Shown piece after piece: positions 25,757-33,805 of a stretch of DNA of 64,000 nt. The stretch spans positions 1 through 64,000 of the forward strand of contig NZ_SORI01000004.1 in NCBI RefSeq assembly GCF_004366815.1, read 5' to 3'. The notes below the pieces were generated by a model. That model saw only the letters and a list, made by a program, of their open reading frames with translations. It did not search any database and was not told the DNA's origin. A program made the position numbers and the translations under genes. Each line of letters opens with the position of its first letter. Within the stretch, counting starts at the first letter, position 1. The stretch is from Aminivibrio pyruvatiphilus (lineage in GTDB: Bacteria; Synergistota; Synergistia; Synergistales; Aminobacteriaceae).

Positions 25757-26728
25757 TCACCTGAAAATCTTTCCGGGAAGGGAGTCAACAACGTGCTCCG
25801 CTCCCGAGAAGAGTTCTTTAATGATATCGGCTGCGGGCAGAATGGCATTCACGAGAGCGGCGCTCTGCCCCGCCATGACGGAACCCCACTCCACGTCGCC
25901 GTCGACGACCGCGGCACGGAGTTTTCCGGCGCCGAGCCGTTCGTATTCCTCCACTGAGGCGCCGCCTTTTTCAAGTTCCTCGAATTTTGCGGTCAGCTTG
26001 TTCTTCAGGCAGCGTACGGGATGTCCCGTAAAACGTCCTGTCACCACGTTGCTCCTGTCCCTGGCGTTGATGACGGCTTCCTTGTAGGCCCGGTGAACAG
26101 TGGATTCCTCACAGCAGATAAAACGGGTTCCGACCTGAACTCCCTCAGCTCCTAGGGCGAAGGCTGCTGCCACTCCCCTGCCGTCGGCAATGCCGCCGGC
26201 AGCGATGACGGGTATCTCCACGGAATCGGCGATTTGAGGGATGAGGACCATGGTCGTGAGTTCCCCGATGTGCCCGCCCGCCTCCATTCCTTCAGCCACC
26301 ACGGCGTCGGCCCCCTGTTTTTCCACTCTTTTAGCCTGGGCGACCGAAGCGATAACGGGAACGATAATAGTACCCAGCGGCTTAAGAATTTCGATAACCT
26401 TTCCCGGGCTTCCCGCTCCGGTGGTCACAATGGGAACCCTGTATTTGGCCACCAGGTCGATAACCTGGTCGACGGTGGGCGACATGAGCATGATGTTAAC
26501 CCCGAAGGGCCTGTCAGTCAGGGTCCTCACCTTCTGCAGCTGGATCTCGAGAAGGTCGGGGGGCATATTCGCCGCGGCGATGAGGCCAAGCCCTCCGCCG
26601 TTGCTCACCGCAGCGGCAAGACTGGCATCCGCTACCCAGGCCATGCCTCCCTGGACCAGGGGGTACCTGCACCCGAAAAGACGGGTAATTCTGTTTTCGC
26701 TGAAAGCAGCGCCGGAGTCATGCTTCAT
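25757..26728 (-). CDS. fabK: Enoyl-ACP reductase II, FMN-dependent
   Basis: This 323-residue flavoprotein of the nitronate monooxygenase/FabK fold performs the last reduction of each fatty acid cycle; no fabI is seen in the cluster. Motifs include PLVQGGMAWVADASLAAAVS near the start, GVNIMLMSP, VAEGMEAGGHIGE (the FMN phosphate region, about 145-157) and PVIAAGGIADGRGVAAA. ATG 26728 has GGAGG eight bases before it. The start overlaps the fabH stop by 11 bases. A FabK as sole enoyl reductase is known to confer low triclosan sensitivity, as established for other bacteria. Confidence 0.95.
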   Translation of the reverse strand: MKHDSGAAFSENRITRLFGCRYPLVQGGMAWVADASLAAAVSNGGGLGLIAAANMPPDLLEIQLQKVRTLTDRPFGVNIMLMSPTVDQVIDLVAKYRVPIVTTGAGSPGKVIEILKPLGTIIVPVIASVAQAKRVEKQGADAVVAEGMEAGGHIGELTTMVLIPQIADSVEIPVIAAGGIADGRGVAAAFALGAEGVQVGTRFICCEESTVHRAYKEAVINARDRSNVVTGRFTGHPVRCLKNKLTAKFEELEKGGASVEEYERLGAGKLRAAVVDGDVEWGSVMAGQSAALVNAILPAADIIKELFSGAEHVVDSLPGKIFR

Positions 26729-27716
26729 AGATAATACCTCCATAGGTCATGCCCGCTCCGAAAGCCGTAAAGAGCAGCCTGTCTCCTTTTTGCACCCCGC
26801 CCGCCCCGAAAAATTCATGGAGAGCGATGAAAACCGAAGCCGCTGAAGTGTTGCCGTATTCGTCGATGTTGATGACCACTTTTTCGGGAGAAATTCCGAG
26901 ACGTTCCGCCGCCCGCTCGATTATTCTCTGGTTTGCCTGGTGGAAAAACCACCAGTTAATTTCTTCCGGTTCCATTCCGGAGTCAAGGCAGAACTGGCGC
27001 AAAAAAGGCGGAATGATCCGGTTTACGAACCGGAAGACGTCATTTCCTTTCATTGAAACGAAATGAAGCTTGTTTTCAAGAGTTTCAGTTGATGCCGGAT
27101 GTTCCACTAGCCCGCCGGATAAGGTGATCTGGTCGTGTTTTGTTCCGTCGGATCTCAGGTCTGCGGAAATAAACCGGCCTTCACCTTCTCCGGACACGCC
27201 GAGCACCACGGCGCCTGCACCGTCTCCGAAAAGGATGCATGTGTTTCTGTCCGTCCAGTCTATCAGGGGAGAAAGAACTTCGGCCCCGATGACGAGGACT
27301 TTTTTCCAGATCCCCGATGCAATGCCGCCGGCCGCCAGGGATAGGGCGTACACGCCGCTCGTGCATCCCGACTGGACGTCAAAAGCGCCTGCCTTTTCCG
27401 CTCCGAGGAGGCCCTGTACCTTTGGGCCGACTCCGGGAAAGAGAGTATCGGGGCTGTTCGTCGCCACAATAATCATATCAAGGTCAAGGGGATCGGTACC
27501 GGAATTCAGGAGGGCGTCGCGGGCCGCCCTGAAGGCAACGTCGCTTGTCAGCTCTCCTTCCGCTGCAATATGCCGGCGGCAGATGCCGGTTCTCTCCCGA
27601 ATCCACTCGTCGTTCGTTTCGACCATCCGGGAAAGATCGTCATTCGTCAGTACCTTGTCGGGAACATACATTCCCGTACCCTTTATTGAAACGGGAACAC
27701 CGGAAAAAAAACCCAT
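26718..27716 (-). CDS. fabH: 3-oxoacyl-ACP synthase III
   Basis: This 332-residue initiating condensing enzyme joins acetyl-CoA (or branched acyl-CoA) with malonyl-ACP. The catalytic cysteine is C118 in DVQSGCTSGVYAL, the histidine lies in WFFHQANQRIIE (about 258) and the asparagine in DEYGNTSAASV (about 287). The N-terminal KGTGMYVPDKVLTNDDL is typical. It is in the order plsX-fabH-fabK-fabD-fabG-acpP-fabF. Confidence 0.97.
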   Translation of the reverse strand: MGFFSGVPVSIKGTGMYVPDKVLTNDDLSRMVETNDEWIRERTGICRRHIAAEGELTSDVAFRAARDALLNSGTDPLDLDMIIVATNSPDTLFPGVGPKVQGLLGAEKAGAFDVQSGCTSGVYALSLAAGGIASGIWKKVLVIGAEVLSPLIDWTDRNTCILFGDGAGAVVLGVSGEGEGRFISADLRSDGTKHDQITLSGGLVEHPASTETLENKLHFVSMKGNDVFRFVNRIIPPFLRQFCLDSGMEPEEINWWFFHQANQRIIERAAERLGISPEKVVINIDEYGNTSAASVFIALHEFFGAGGVQKGDRLLFTAFGAGMTYGGIIYEA

Positions 27717-27730
27717 AGGGGAAACCTCCT

Positions 27731-28720
27731 TTACCCCAGCTCTTCTCTGATAAGCTCGACGCCGTTCTGCAGAACGAAATTCCGTGCCACTCTCAGGGCA
27801 TTCGTGATAGCCGGGGCCTTGGACCGGCCGTGGGCCTTCACAACGATCCCGTTTACTCCGAGGAGGGGGGTGCCTCCGTGTTTCTCATAGTTGAACCGTG
27901 CCCAGAGGTCCTTCATCATGGGAATCATGAAGACCATTCCGAACTTGGGCATTATTCTGTGTCCCATCTCTTCCTTGAGTATGGAGTACACCGCCGACAT
28001 CAGGCCTTCCGCAAACTTGAGCACCACGTTCCCCGAAAAGCCGTCGCAGACGACAACATCGGCCCGGCTGTAGGGAATGTCGTCTCCTTCAACGTAACCG
28101 GAGAAATTCAGGCCGCTGGCCTTAATGAGAGTTTTCGCTCCCGCTATGACCTCATCGCCCTTGATTTCTTCCGACCCGTTCGCCAGGAGTGCAACCTGGG
28201 GCTCGGAAACACCGAGGATTTTTTTTGAATACACGTTGCCCATGTGAGCAAACTGAAACAGGTTTTCGGGCTTGCTCCGAACGGTCGCCCCCACGTCGAG
28301 CAGAAAGGTGTACTTGTTGAGCGTCGGGAGAGCCACTCCAAGGGCGGGCCGGTCGATTCCCGCAATCCGTCCCACAACCAGAACGCCACCAGCTACAATC
28401 GCTCCCGTGTTGCCGGCGGAAACACATCCCGAAGCCTCGCCGCTCCGGACCATTTCCATAGCTACACGAAGGCTCGAGCGGCGTTTCTTTCGGATGGCGA
28501 CCGTAGGATGCTCGTCCATGCCTATCCGTTCTTCCGCATGGACAATGGAAATTCTCCCGGAAACGTCCCGTGACACTCCTGCGAGCAGCGGCTCAATATC
28601 AGAGCTTTGGCCCACGAGAACAAGTTCGAGATCAGGGTGCTCTTCGCAGGCGGAAATCGCTCCCCTGCAAACTTCTGAAGGGCCATGGTCACCGCCCATG
28701 GCATCCAGGGCAAGAATCAA
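27731..28720 (-). CDS. plsX: Phosphate acyltransferase PlsX
   Basis: This 329-residue enzyme makes acyl-phosphate from acyl-ACP as the first step from fatty acid to phospholipid synthesis. Recognised by LALDAMGGDHGP at the N-terminus, RKKRRSSLRVAMEMV, SAGNTGAIVAGG (about 103-114), VVVCDGFSGNVVLK (about 230-243) and the C-terminal LGVNGIVVKAHGRS. It follows fapR by about 20 bases, the same arrangement as in Bacillus. Confidence 0.97.
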   Translation of the reverse strand: MILALDAMGGDHGPSEVCRGAISACEEHPDLELVLVGQSSDIEPLLAGVSRDVSGRISIVHAEERIGMDEHPTVAIRKKRRSSLRVAMEMVRSGEASGCVSAGNTGAIVAGGVLVVGRIAGIDRPALGVALPTLNKYTFLLDVGATVRSKPENLFQFAHMGNVYSKKILGVSEPQVALLANGSEEIKGDEVIAGAKTLIKASGLNFSGYVEGDDIPYSRADVVVCDGFSGNVVLKFAEGLMSAVYSILKEEMGHRIMPKFGMVFMIPMMKDLWARFNYEKHGGTPLLGVNGIVVKAHGRSKAPAITNALRVARNFVLQNGVELIREELG

Positions 28721-28741
28721 ATGGAGTTCACCTCTCTCACG

Positions 28742-29326
28742 CTACGCTGGTCCGCTGTGTGATACTACTGCAGCAATGAATCTCCCGACGAAAATTTCCT
28801 TTTCGCCCACTTTCGTCCTCACGCTGACAATATACTTTTCGTCCTTATGGACACCGACCTTGGCCCTGGCGACCAGGGAATCTCCCACCCTCGCGTGTCC
28901 CTTGTATTCTCCCCGCATGGAATCCACTATGACAAGATCGGCTTCCACGACGGCGATGGCAATCGAGCTTGCCTGGGCGTAGATGTAATGATCCCACACC
29001 ATGTCCGTTTCCCGGAAAGCCATTTCTCTGCGGGTTTCCAGCACCGAAAGGGCCCACTTGTTCGGCTCAAGTTCAAGAAGGTCTCCCACCACTTCGCTTT
29101 GTTTCAGAGAGCGGAGCCTGCTGGTGGCCTTCTGGGCCATGGAGCGCATCCTTTCCCTCAGCTCCGGGACACCCAGAACAGCTCTGTCCAGCCTGATGGT
29201 GCTCACGCTTGCTGTAAGGAAAGCCGCGAGTTCTTCATCGGTGGCCAGAGGATTGTGTTCGATAAGCTTCAATAGCCTGTCCTGTCTGTTTTTCTTTTTT
29301 TGAGACTTAATGGATGTCCCCTCCAT
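28742..29326 (-). CDS. fapR: FapR, fatty acid and phospholipid biosynthesis repressor
   Basis: This 194-residue regulator has an N-terminal DNA-binding helix-turn-helix (ATDEELAAFLTASVSTIRLDR, split here, about residues 28-48) joined to a hot-dog-fold effector domain (about 95-185, with ARVGDSLVARAKVGVHKDEKY). This matches FapR, which in Bacillus is released from DNA by malonyl-CoA. It is the first gene of the lipid operon, directly upstream of plsX, so autoregulation is expected. A palindrome overlapping its promoter is a candidate operator. Confidence 0.92.
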   Translation of the reverse strand: MEGTSIKSQKKKNRQDRLLKLIEHNPLATDEELAAFLTASVSTIRLDRAVLGVPELRERMRSMAQKATSRLRSLKQSEVVGDLLELEPNKWALSVLETRREMAFRETDMVWDHYIYAQASSIAIAVVEADLVIVDSMRGEYKGHARVGDSLVARAKVGVHKDEKYIVSVRTKVGEKEIFVGRFIAAVVSHSGPA

Positions 29327-29359
29327 TTTGGCACCTGATGATATTATCTGCTCTTAAGA

Positions 29360-29380
29360 TGTGGCAAGTATAGTACCACA
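29360..29380. promoter_or_regulatory. Candidate FapR operator: inverted repeat over the -10 element
   Basis: The 21-base segment reads TGTGG, eleven bases, CCACA and covers the whole -10 hexamer plus its flanks. Its centre, GTACTATACTT, loosely resembles the TAGTACCTAGTCTTA core of Bacillus FapR boxes. Position and symmetry fit a repressor site. The match to the known box is partial, so FapR binding is an inference. Confidence 0.45.
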
Positions 29381-29395
29381 GGGGCGAACGGTCAA
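29367..29395 (-). promoter_or_regulatory. Sigma70-type promoter of the fapR-plsX-fab operon
   Basis: On the minus strand TTGACC (29395-29390), a 17-base spacer and TATACT (29372-29367) form a near-consensus promoter. Transcription would begin near 29360, about 35 bases before the fapR start. The upstream rpmF terminator makes an own promoter necessary here. Confidence 0.8.
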
Positions 29396-29410
29396 TATGG
29401 GGGAGGGCGG

Positions 29411-29444
29411 AAAATAAAAAAAGAGGAAGGTTTCCCTTCCTCTT
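29411..29444 (-). terminator. Intrinsic terminator after rpmF
   Basis: A perfect 10-bp hairpin (AAGAGGAAGG at 29421-29430, complement at 29435-29444) is followed on the minus strand by a run of T residues interrupted by one A. It ends the ackA-yceD-rpmF transcript before the fapR promoter. Confidence 0.88.
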
Positions 29445-29460
29445 GCCTGGTTTCTCCGGA

Positions 29461-29664
29461 TTAAGCCTCTTTTTTCTCTTCCGAGGCGGTCTTTATCACT
29501 TGCCTGCCCCGGTAAAAACCACACTCACCGCAGGCCCGGTAATTCTGGATCACCTCACCGCAATGGGGGCACGTCGTAACTTCCGGAGCAGTAAGAGCCC
29601 CGATCCACTCAGACTTCCTTTTATGTGTACGGGCATGGGATACCCTGCTTTTCGGCGTTGCCAT
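29461..29664 (-). CDS. rpmF: Large ribosomal subunit protein bL32
   Basis: This 67-residue ribosomal protein starts MATPKSRVSHARTHKRK, the normal basic N-terminus of L32. Four cysteines (CPHC and CGEC, about residues 32-48) form the zinc site, so this is the zinc-containing C+ form. It follows the yceD gene after about 22 bases, the common yceD-rpmF pairing. Confidence 0.96.
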   Translation of the reverse strand: MATPKSRVSHARTHKRKSEWIGALTAPEVTTCPHCGEVIQNYRACGECGFYRGRQVIKTASEEKKEA

Positions 29665-29685
29665 TCTGGACTTCCCTCCTTTTCG

Positions 29686-30261
29686 TTATTCTGGCGTCTC
29701 TTCAATGTTTATGCCGAGAAGCTTTTCCATCCTCGGATCGAGCTCATTCAGTGAACAGCTGCACTTCCCGTTTTTGAGAGGACGCCCGCACTGGGGGCAT
29801 AGCCCCTTGCAGTCAGCTGAACAGAGAACTTTGCTGGGAAGTGATATAACAATGCACTCCCATACATGATCCGAAATATCGAAAAAACGCTGCCATCTCG
29901 ACACCTGTACGACATGGAAATCTTCATCCGCGGAAGTGTCCCCGGCAGACGCTTTCTTCCGCAATGAATAAAGATACAGGAAATCGTTCAGAATTTCAAT
30001 ACGTGAAGGTTCAAGACATCGTGAACATGGAACGGAAAAGGCTGCGGAGATCTTCATTGAAACCGCAAGATCGCTGTCGGCCCAACGGGCCTCTGCATCC
30101 ACGACCATCGGTCCCTCAAAGGCAAATGTCAGGCCGTCGTACAAAATGCTGTCGAGCTGCTCTGTTCCCGTTTCGGCATGAAGACTGGTCACGGCTTCCG
30201 GGTTGCCGAGTTCCGGAGTTTCAAGCTCGAATTTCCATGACGCCGGCTTTTCTGTCAGCAT
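29686..30261 (-). CDS. YceD/DUF177 family protein
   Basis: This 191-residue protein belongs to the DUF177/YceD family, encoded next to rpmF in most bacteria and implicated in 23S rRNA accumulation and ribosome biogenesis in other organisms. Two cysteine pairs are seen: CSRCLEP (about 78-84) and CSADCKGLCPQCGRPLKNGKC (split here; about 147-167), which could bind a metal. The acidic C-terminal tail is usual. The gene lies between ackA and rpmF. Confidence 0.85.
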   Translation of the reverse strand: MLTEKPASWKFELETPELGNPEAVTSLHAETGTEQLDSILYDGLTFAFEGPMVVDAEARWADSDLAVSMKISAAFSVPCSRCLEPSRIEILNDFLYLYSLRKKASAGDTSADEDFHVVQVSRWQRFFDISDHVWECIVISLPSKVLCSADCKGLCPQCGRPLKNGKCSCSLNELDPRMEKLLGINIEETPE

Positions 30262-30290
30262 TCTCTGAAGGGCCTCTCGGGATTTTTCCT

Positions 30291-31493
30291 TTAGTTCCTG
30301 TCCATGGCGATCTTCTTCGTATCCCTGGCGATGACGAGTTCTTCATCGGTGGGAACGACGAGGACCTTTACCCGGCTGTCGTCGGTGCTGATAATGCGCT
30401 CCTTGCCGCGGACATTGTTTTTCTCAAGGTCAAGCTTGACCCCCATGAACTCAAGGCCGGTGCAGATGCCTTCCCTGGCCCTGCCGCTGTTTTCGCCGAT
30501 GCCGGCGGTGAAAACCAGCACGTCCATTCCGCCCATGGCGGCGGCATAGGATCCGATGTACTTCCTGACTCCGTAATACAGCATGTCTTCCGCAAGCCTG
30601 GCTCTCTGGTTTCCAGCATCCGCTGCTTCTTCGATATCTCTGAGGTCACTGCTCACGCCGGAAATTCCCAGAAGTCCGCTTTCTTTGTTGAGAACATGGC
30701 TCATGGCTTTGTTGTCAATTCCTTCCTGGTCAGAGAGGAAGGAAACAAGCAGCGGGTCAACGTCCCCGGATCTCGTTCCCATGATCACGCCGGGAAGAGG
30801 GCTGAATCCCATGCTGGTATCCACGGATTTTCCGCCCTTGACGGCGGCGATGGAACTGCCGTTGCCCATGTGGCATGTGACGATGTTGAGGGATTCCACG
30901 GGTTTCCCGAGGATTTCCGCAGCCCTCCTGGACACGTAGAAGTGGCTTGTGCCGTGGAAACCGTAGCGGCGGACCTTGTACTTCTCGTAATAGTGGTAGG
31001 GAACACCGTACATGTAGGCATATCCCGGCATGGTCTGATGGAAGGCGGTGTCGAAAACGCCCACCTGGGGTATGTTGGGAAGGGCTTCTGTAACGGCATA
31101 AATGCCCATGAGGTTTGCGGGGTTATGGAGGGGGGCGAGGGGGACGCACTCTTCAAGGGCGTCGATGACATCCTGGGTGATCATGACTGAGCCGGCATAC
31201 TTTTCCCCTGCATGGACTACCCGGTGTCCCACGGCGGAAAGTTCGTCGAGGCTCTTCAGCGCTCCGTGGCTATCGTCGAGCAAGGCCTCGACTACAACCT
31301 TGAAGGCCACCTTGTGGTTGGAAATCTCCGTGTTCCTGATAACGGCATCCATACCGGTCTTCGTGTGCTTGATCCGGGCTCCCTCTATGCCTATTCTCTC
31401 CACAAGTCCCTTGGCGAGGACCGATTCGTCGGTCATGTCAAAAAGCTGATACTTGAGGGATGAACTACCGCAGTTGACCACCAGAATTTTCAT
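30291..31493 (-). CDS. ackA: Acetate kinase
   Basis: This 400-residue enzyme converts acetyl phosphate and ADP to acetate and ATP, the energy-yielding end of pyruvate fermentation through the PFOR encoded at 35201. Signatures: VVNCGSSSLKYQLF (residues 5-18), GVFDTAFHQTMP (about 172-183), GFHGTSHFYV (about 206) and HMGNGSSIAAVKGGKSVDTS (about 235). No pta gene is adjacent. It heads the ackA-yceD-rpmF unit and is divergent from tmcAL, whose product consumes acetate. Confidence 0.97.
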   Translation of the reverse strand: MKILVVNCGSSSLKYQLFDMTDESVLAKGLVERIGIEGARIKHTKTGMDAVIRNTEISNHKVAFKVVVEALLDDSHGALKSLDELSAVGHRVVHAGEKYAGSVMITQDVIDALEECVPLAPLHNPANLMGIYAVTEALPNIPQVGVFDTAFHQTMPGYAYMYGVPYHYYEKYKVRRYGFHGTSHFYVSRRAAEILGKPVESLNIVTCHMGNGSSIAAVKGGKSVDTSMGFSPLPGVIMGTRSGDVDPLLVSFLSDQEGIDNKAMSHVLNKESGLLGISGVSSDLRDIEEAADAGNQRARLAEDMLYYGVRKYIGSYAAAMGGMDVLVFTAGIGENSGRAREGICTGLEFMGVKLDLEKNNVRGKERIISTDDSRVKVLVVPTDEELVIARDTKKIAMDRN

Positions 31494-31518
31494 TACGCAA
31501 CCCCTTCCTCTCTTCTTC

Positions 31519-31548
31519 TTGACCGCTGCCGTCCCCAGGCTGTATTTT
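31519..31548 (+). promoter_or_regulatory. Probable promoter of tmcAL
   Basis: TTGACC (31519-31524) is followed at 17-18 bases by GTATTTT. A start near 31555 would place the in-frame ATG at 31550 outside the message and favours the ATG at 31574. Confidence 0.5.
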
Positions 31549-31573
31549 TATGGTGAAACCCTGCGGAAGGCGG

Positions 31574-32818
31574 ATGGTCGGAATATATAAAAAAATAATA
31601 GGTATTGTGGCCGAATATAACCCGTTTCATAACGGTCATCTTTTTCATCTCGGAAAAGCAAGAGAAAACAAGGACGACGCCATTGTTGTCGTGCTCTCTT
31701 CCTATTTTACCCAACGGGGCGAACCTGCCATAATGAGCAAATGGGACAGGGCTGAATCAGCACTCAGGGCCGGGGCCAATCTCGTGCTTGAACTGCCGGC
31801 TTTTTTTTCCTGTCATAACGCCGGTGTTTTCGCCGCAGGTGCTGTGGATATTTTAGCCGCCGCGGGGGTGGTGGATTCTCTTTCTTTCGGGATGGAGCAG
31901 CCCGAATTCGACACGGCCCCTATTCTTGATATTCTAGTGCACGAACCCTCACATTTCAAGGATAATCTGAAAAAAAAGCTGAATTCGGGATTTTCCTACG
32001 TCAAGGCCCGGGCCGCAGCCCTCGAAGAAATACACGGCGGGTGGGGGACTTTTGTGTCGTTGCCGAACAATACTCTTGCTCTCTCATATATGGAAAGAAT
32101 TGCAAAAAAAGGGTACTGTCTTTCCTGCAGGCCTGTGCAGCGGAAGGGAGCCGGGTTTCATGACACGACGCTGGGAGATGCCCTGCCGAGCGCTGCGGCA
32201 GTGAGGAAGGCCCTTGCGGAGGGCAATCGAGAAAAGGCCCAAAAAGCCCTTCCCTCCTCTACCGTCGGGATATTAAGCCGATGCATCAGAGACGGGAAAG
32301 TGGTTCTCTCCGGGGAAATGCTCTGGAGACTGACCCGCTTTCTGATCCTCAGAACGCCCCCGGAAGAGCTGGCCCGGTCGTCCGAGATGACCGAAGGCAT
32401 GGAAAACAGGATGAAAAAATATGCCGCCCTCAGTACTTCCTGGCCCGGTTTCGTCTCACAGTGCATCACGGCCCGCTATCCGCGGGGCAGAATACAGCGC
32501 CAGCTGATCCATTTCCTCCTTGGGATAGGTCACCAGGAAAACAGGAAGCTTCAGCGCTCGGGCCCTCAATATATACGGGTTCTCGGTGCGGACGTGGTCG
32601 GTATGGAGATTCTTCGAAAAATGCGTTCCGCGGCGTGCCTCCCCGTGATGGGGAAAGCCCCGGCAGGACTGAAGGGAGAAGGTCTTCTCCTCGCAGGCAT
32701 TGAACAGACGGCGTGCACTGTGTGGGAAGAGCTGACGTCCGTTTTTTCTCCGGGAGAAGAAAAGAAACGGCATCCCCTCATGGGAGAATGTTTCCCGGAA
32801 GGGGAAAACGTTCCCTGA
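31574..32818 (+). CDS. tmcAL: tRNA(Met) cytidine acetate ligase (YlbM family)
   Basis: This 414-residue protein activates acetate with ATP and transfers it to C34 of elongator tRNA-Met to make ac4C, as shown for Bacillus TmcAL. Features: IGIVAEYNPFHNGHLFHL (nucleotidyltransferase-like HxGH segment, about 10-27), SSYFTQRGEPAIMSKWDRAE (about 43-62), VSLPNNTLALSYM (the normally LPN/S-NxLxxxY segment). ATG 31574 has GGAAGGCGG just upstream. It is divergent from ackA, so both genes handle acetate. Its 3' end overlaps convergent coaD by 41 bases. Confidence 0.9.
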   Translation: MVGIYKKIIGIVAEYNPFHNGHLFHLGKARENKDDAIVVVLSSYFTQRGEPAIMSKWDRAESALRAGANLVLELPAFFSCHNAGVFAAGAVDILAAAGVVDSLSFGMEQPEFDTAPILDILVHEPSHFKDNLKKKLNSGFSYVKARAAALEEIHGGWGTFVSLPNNTLALSYMERIAKKGYCLSCRPVQRKGAGFHDTTLGDALPSAAAVRKALAEGNREKAQKALPSSTVGILSRCIRDGKVVLSGEMLWRLTRFLILRTPPEELARSSEMTEGMENRMKKYAALSTSWPGFVSQCITARYPRGRIQRQLIHFLLGIGHQENRKLQRSGPQYIRVLGADVVGMEILRKMRSAACLPVMGKAPAGLKGEGLLLAGIEQTACTVWEELTSVFSPGEEKKRHPLMGECFPEGENVP

Positions 32819-33284
32819 GCCGCCGGAAGACCCCGGGGGGTACCATGTCATGGACTGCGCCGCCGAACTGGTAAATTTCCTTCACCGCATGGCTCGACAG
32901 GTATGAATACCGCGCCTCGGTGACGATGAACAGCGTTTCGATTTCCGGAGCAAGCTGTCTGTTCATAAGGGCAAGCTGGAACTCGTACTCGAAGTCCGAA
33001 AGGGCCCGGAGTCCCCTGATGATGATCCGGCTCTGCTCCTGCCGCAGAAAGTCCACAAGGAGGCCCGAAAAAGAGTCAACCTTTACGTTGGGAAGATGGC
33101 TCAAAGCCTCCCGGGCCATTGCCTTTCGCTCTTCAACCGAAAAGGCCGCCTTTTTTTGGGGATTCAGCAGAACGCTGACCACAACCTCGTCGAACAGAGC
33201 GGCTGCCCGTTCTGCAATATAGATGTGCCCGTTCGTGATCGGGTCAAAGGAACCAGGGTACACCGCGCTTATTGACCGTTTCAT
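32778..33284 (-). CDS. coaD: Phosphopantetheine adenylyltransferase
   Basis: This 168-residue enzyme forms dephospho-CoA from phosphopantetheine and ATP. The nucleotidyltransferase motif is YPGSFDPITNGH (residues 9-20), with RGLRALSDFEYEFQLALMNR (about 95-114) and the usual SST-x-V/I-KE motif present as SSHAVKEI (about 132-139). The start overlaps the rsmD stop in an ATGA, a pairing seen in many bacteria. The end overlaps the convergent tmcAL by 41 bases, so there is no spacer for a normal terminator. Confidence 0.96.
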   Translation of the reverse strand: MKRSISAVYPGSFDPITNGHIYIAERAAALFDEVVVSVLLNPQKKAAFSVEERKAMAREALSHLPNVKVDSFSGLLVDFLRQEQSRIIIRGLRALSDFEYEFQLALMNRQLAPEIETLFIVTEARYSYLSSHAVKEIYQFGGAVHDMVPPGVFRRLRERFPLPGNILP

Positions 33285-33790
33285 TCTTCTCCCCCTCTCC
33301 CGGCAGACGAGAGAAATGTCAGGACCGAGTCTCCGTATTCCCGGCTGTCAATAACCTGCCAGCCTTCCCCTTCCGGCATCTCCTCCCTTGAGGAATGTTC
33401 CACAACCGCCGTTCCCCCCGGAGCGAGAAGGGATCCTTCGGGGGGAAAGAGAATCGGCCCCAGGACGGAAGGCCACCCTTCCCCGTAGGGAGGGTCAGCG
33501 AATATCACATCGAAAAGAAAGCCCTTTCTCCGCAGAAAACCGACGGCTCTTCTGACATCCATAGTCAGTATGGTAACATCGTCATCTCCGGAAAAAAGGG
33601 ACCTGATGTCCTTCACCCTCCGGGGCAGAATTTCGACAGCCGCCACAGGGGCCGCTCCACGGTCCCTCGCCAGGCGGGCAACTCTTCCCGTACCGGAAAA
33701 CAGGTCGAGGAACGCCTTGCCGCGCAGATCGCCGAGAATGTTGAAAAGGGCCTGCAGTACTATCCCGGAGGTTGGACGGACTTCCTTCAC
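33281..33790 (-). CDS. rsmD: 16S rRNA (guanine-N2)-methyltransferase RsmD, short N-terminus
   Basis: This 169-residue SAM-dependent methyltransferase is the partner of coaD in many genomes and methylates G966 of 16S rRNA. SAM motif I is LDLFSGTGRVARLA (about 28-41) and the catalytic motif is FADPPYGEG (about 98-106). The start is GTG 33790 with GAGGGG about eight bases upstream; an in-frame stop lies just before, so the RIIGGKYKGR-like opening segment of typical RsmD is missing. VRPTSGIVLQALFNIL aligns to the normal LRPTTDRVREALFNIL region, so only about 15 residues are lost. Confidence 0.9.
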   Translation of the reverse strand: MKEVRPTSGIVLQALFNILGDLRGKAFLDLFSGTGRVARLARDRGAAPVAAVEILPRRVKDIRSLFSGDDDVTILTMDVRRAVGFLRRKGFLFDVIFADPPYGEGWPSVLGPILFPPEGSLLAPGGTAVVEHSSREEMPEGEGWQVIDSREYGDSVLTFLSSAGRGGEE

Positions 33791-33805
33791 CTGGGCCGCC
33801 CCTCT

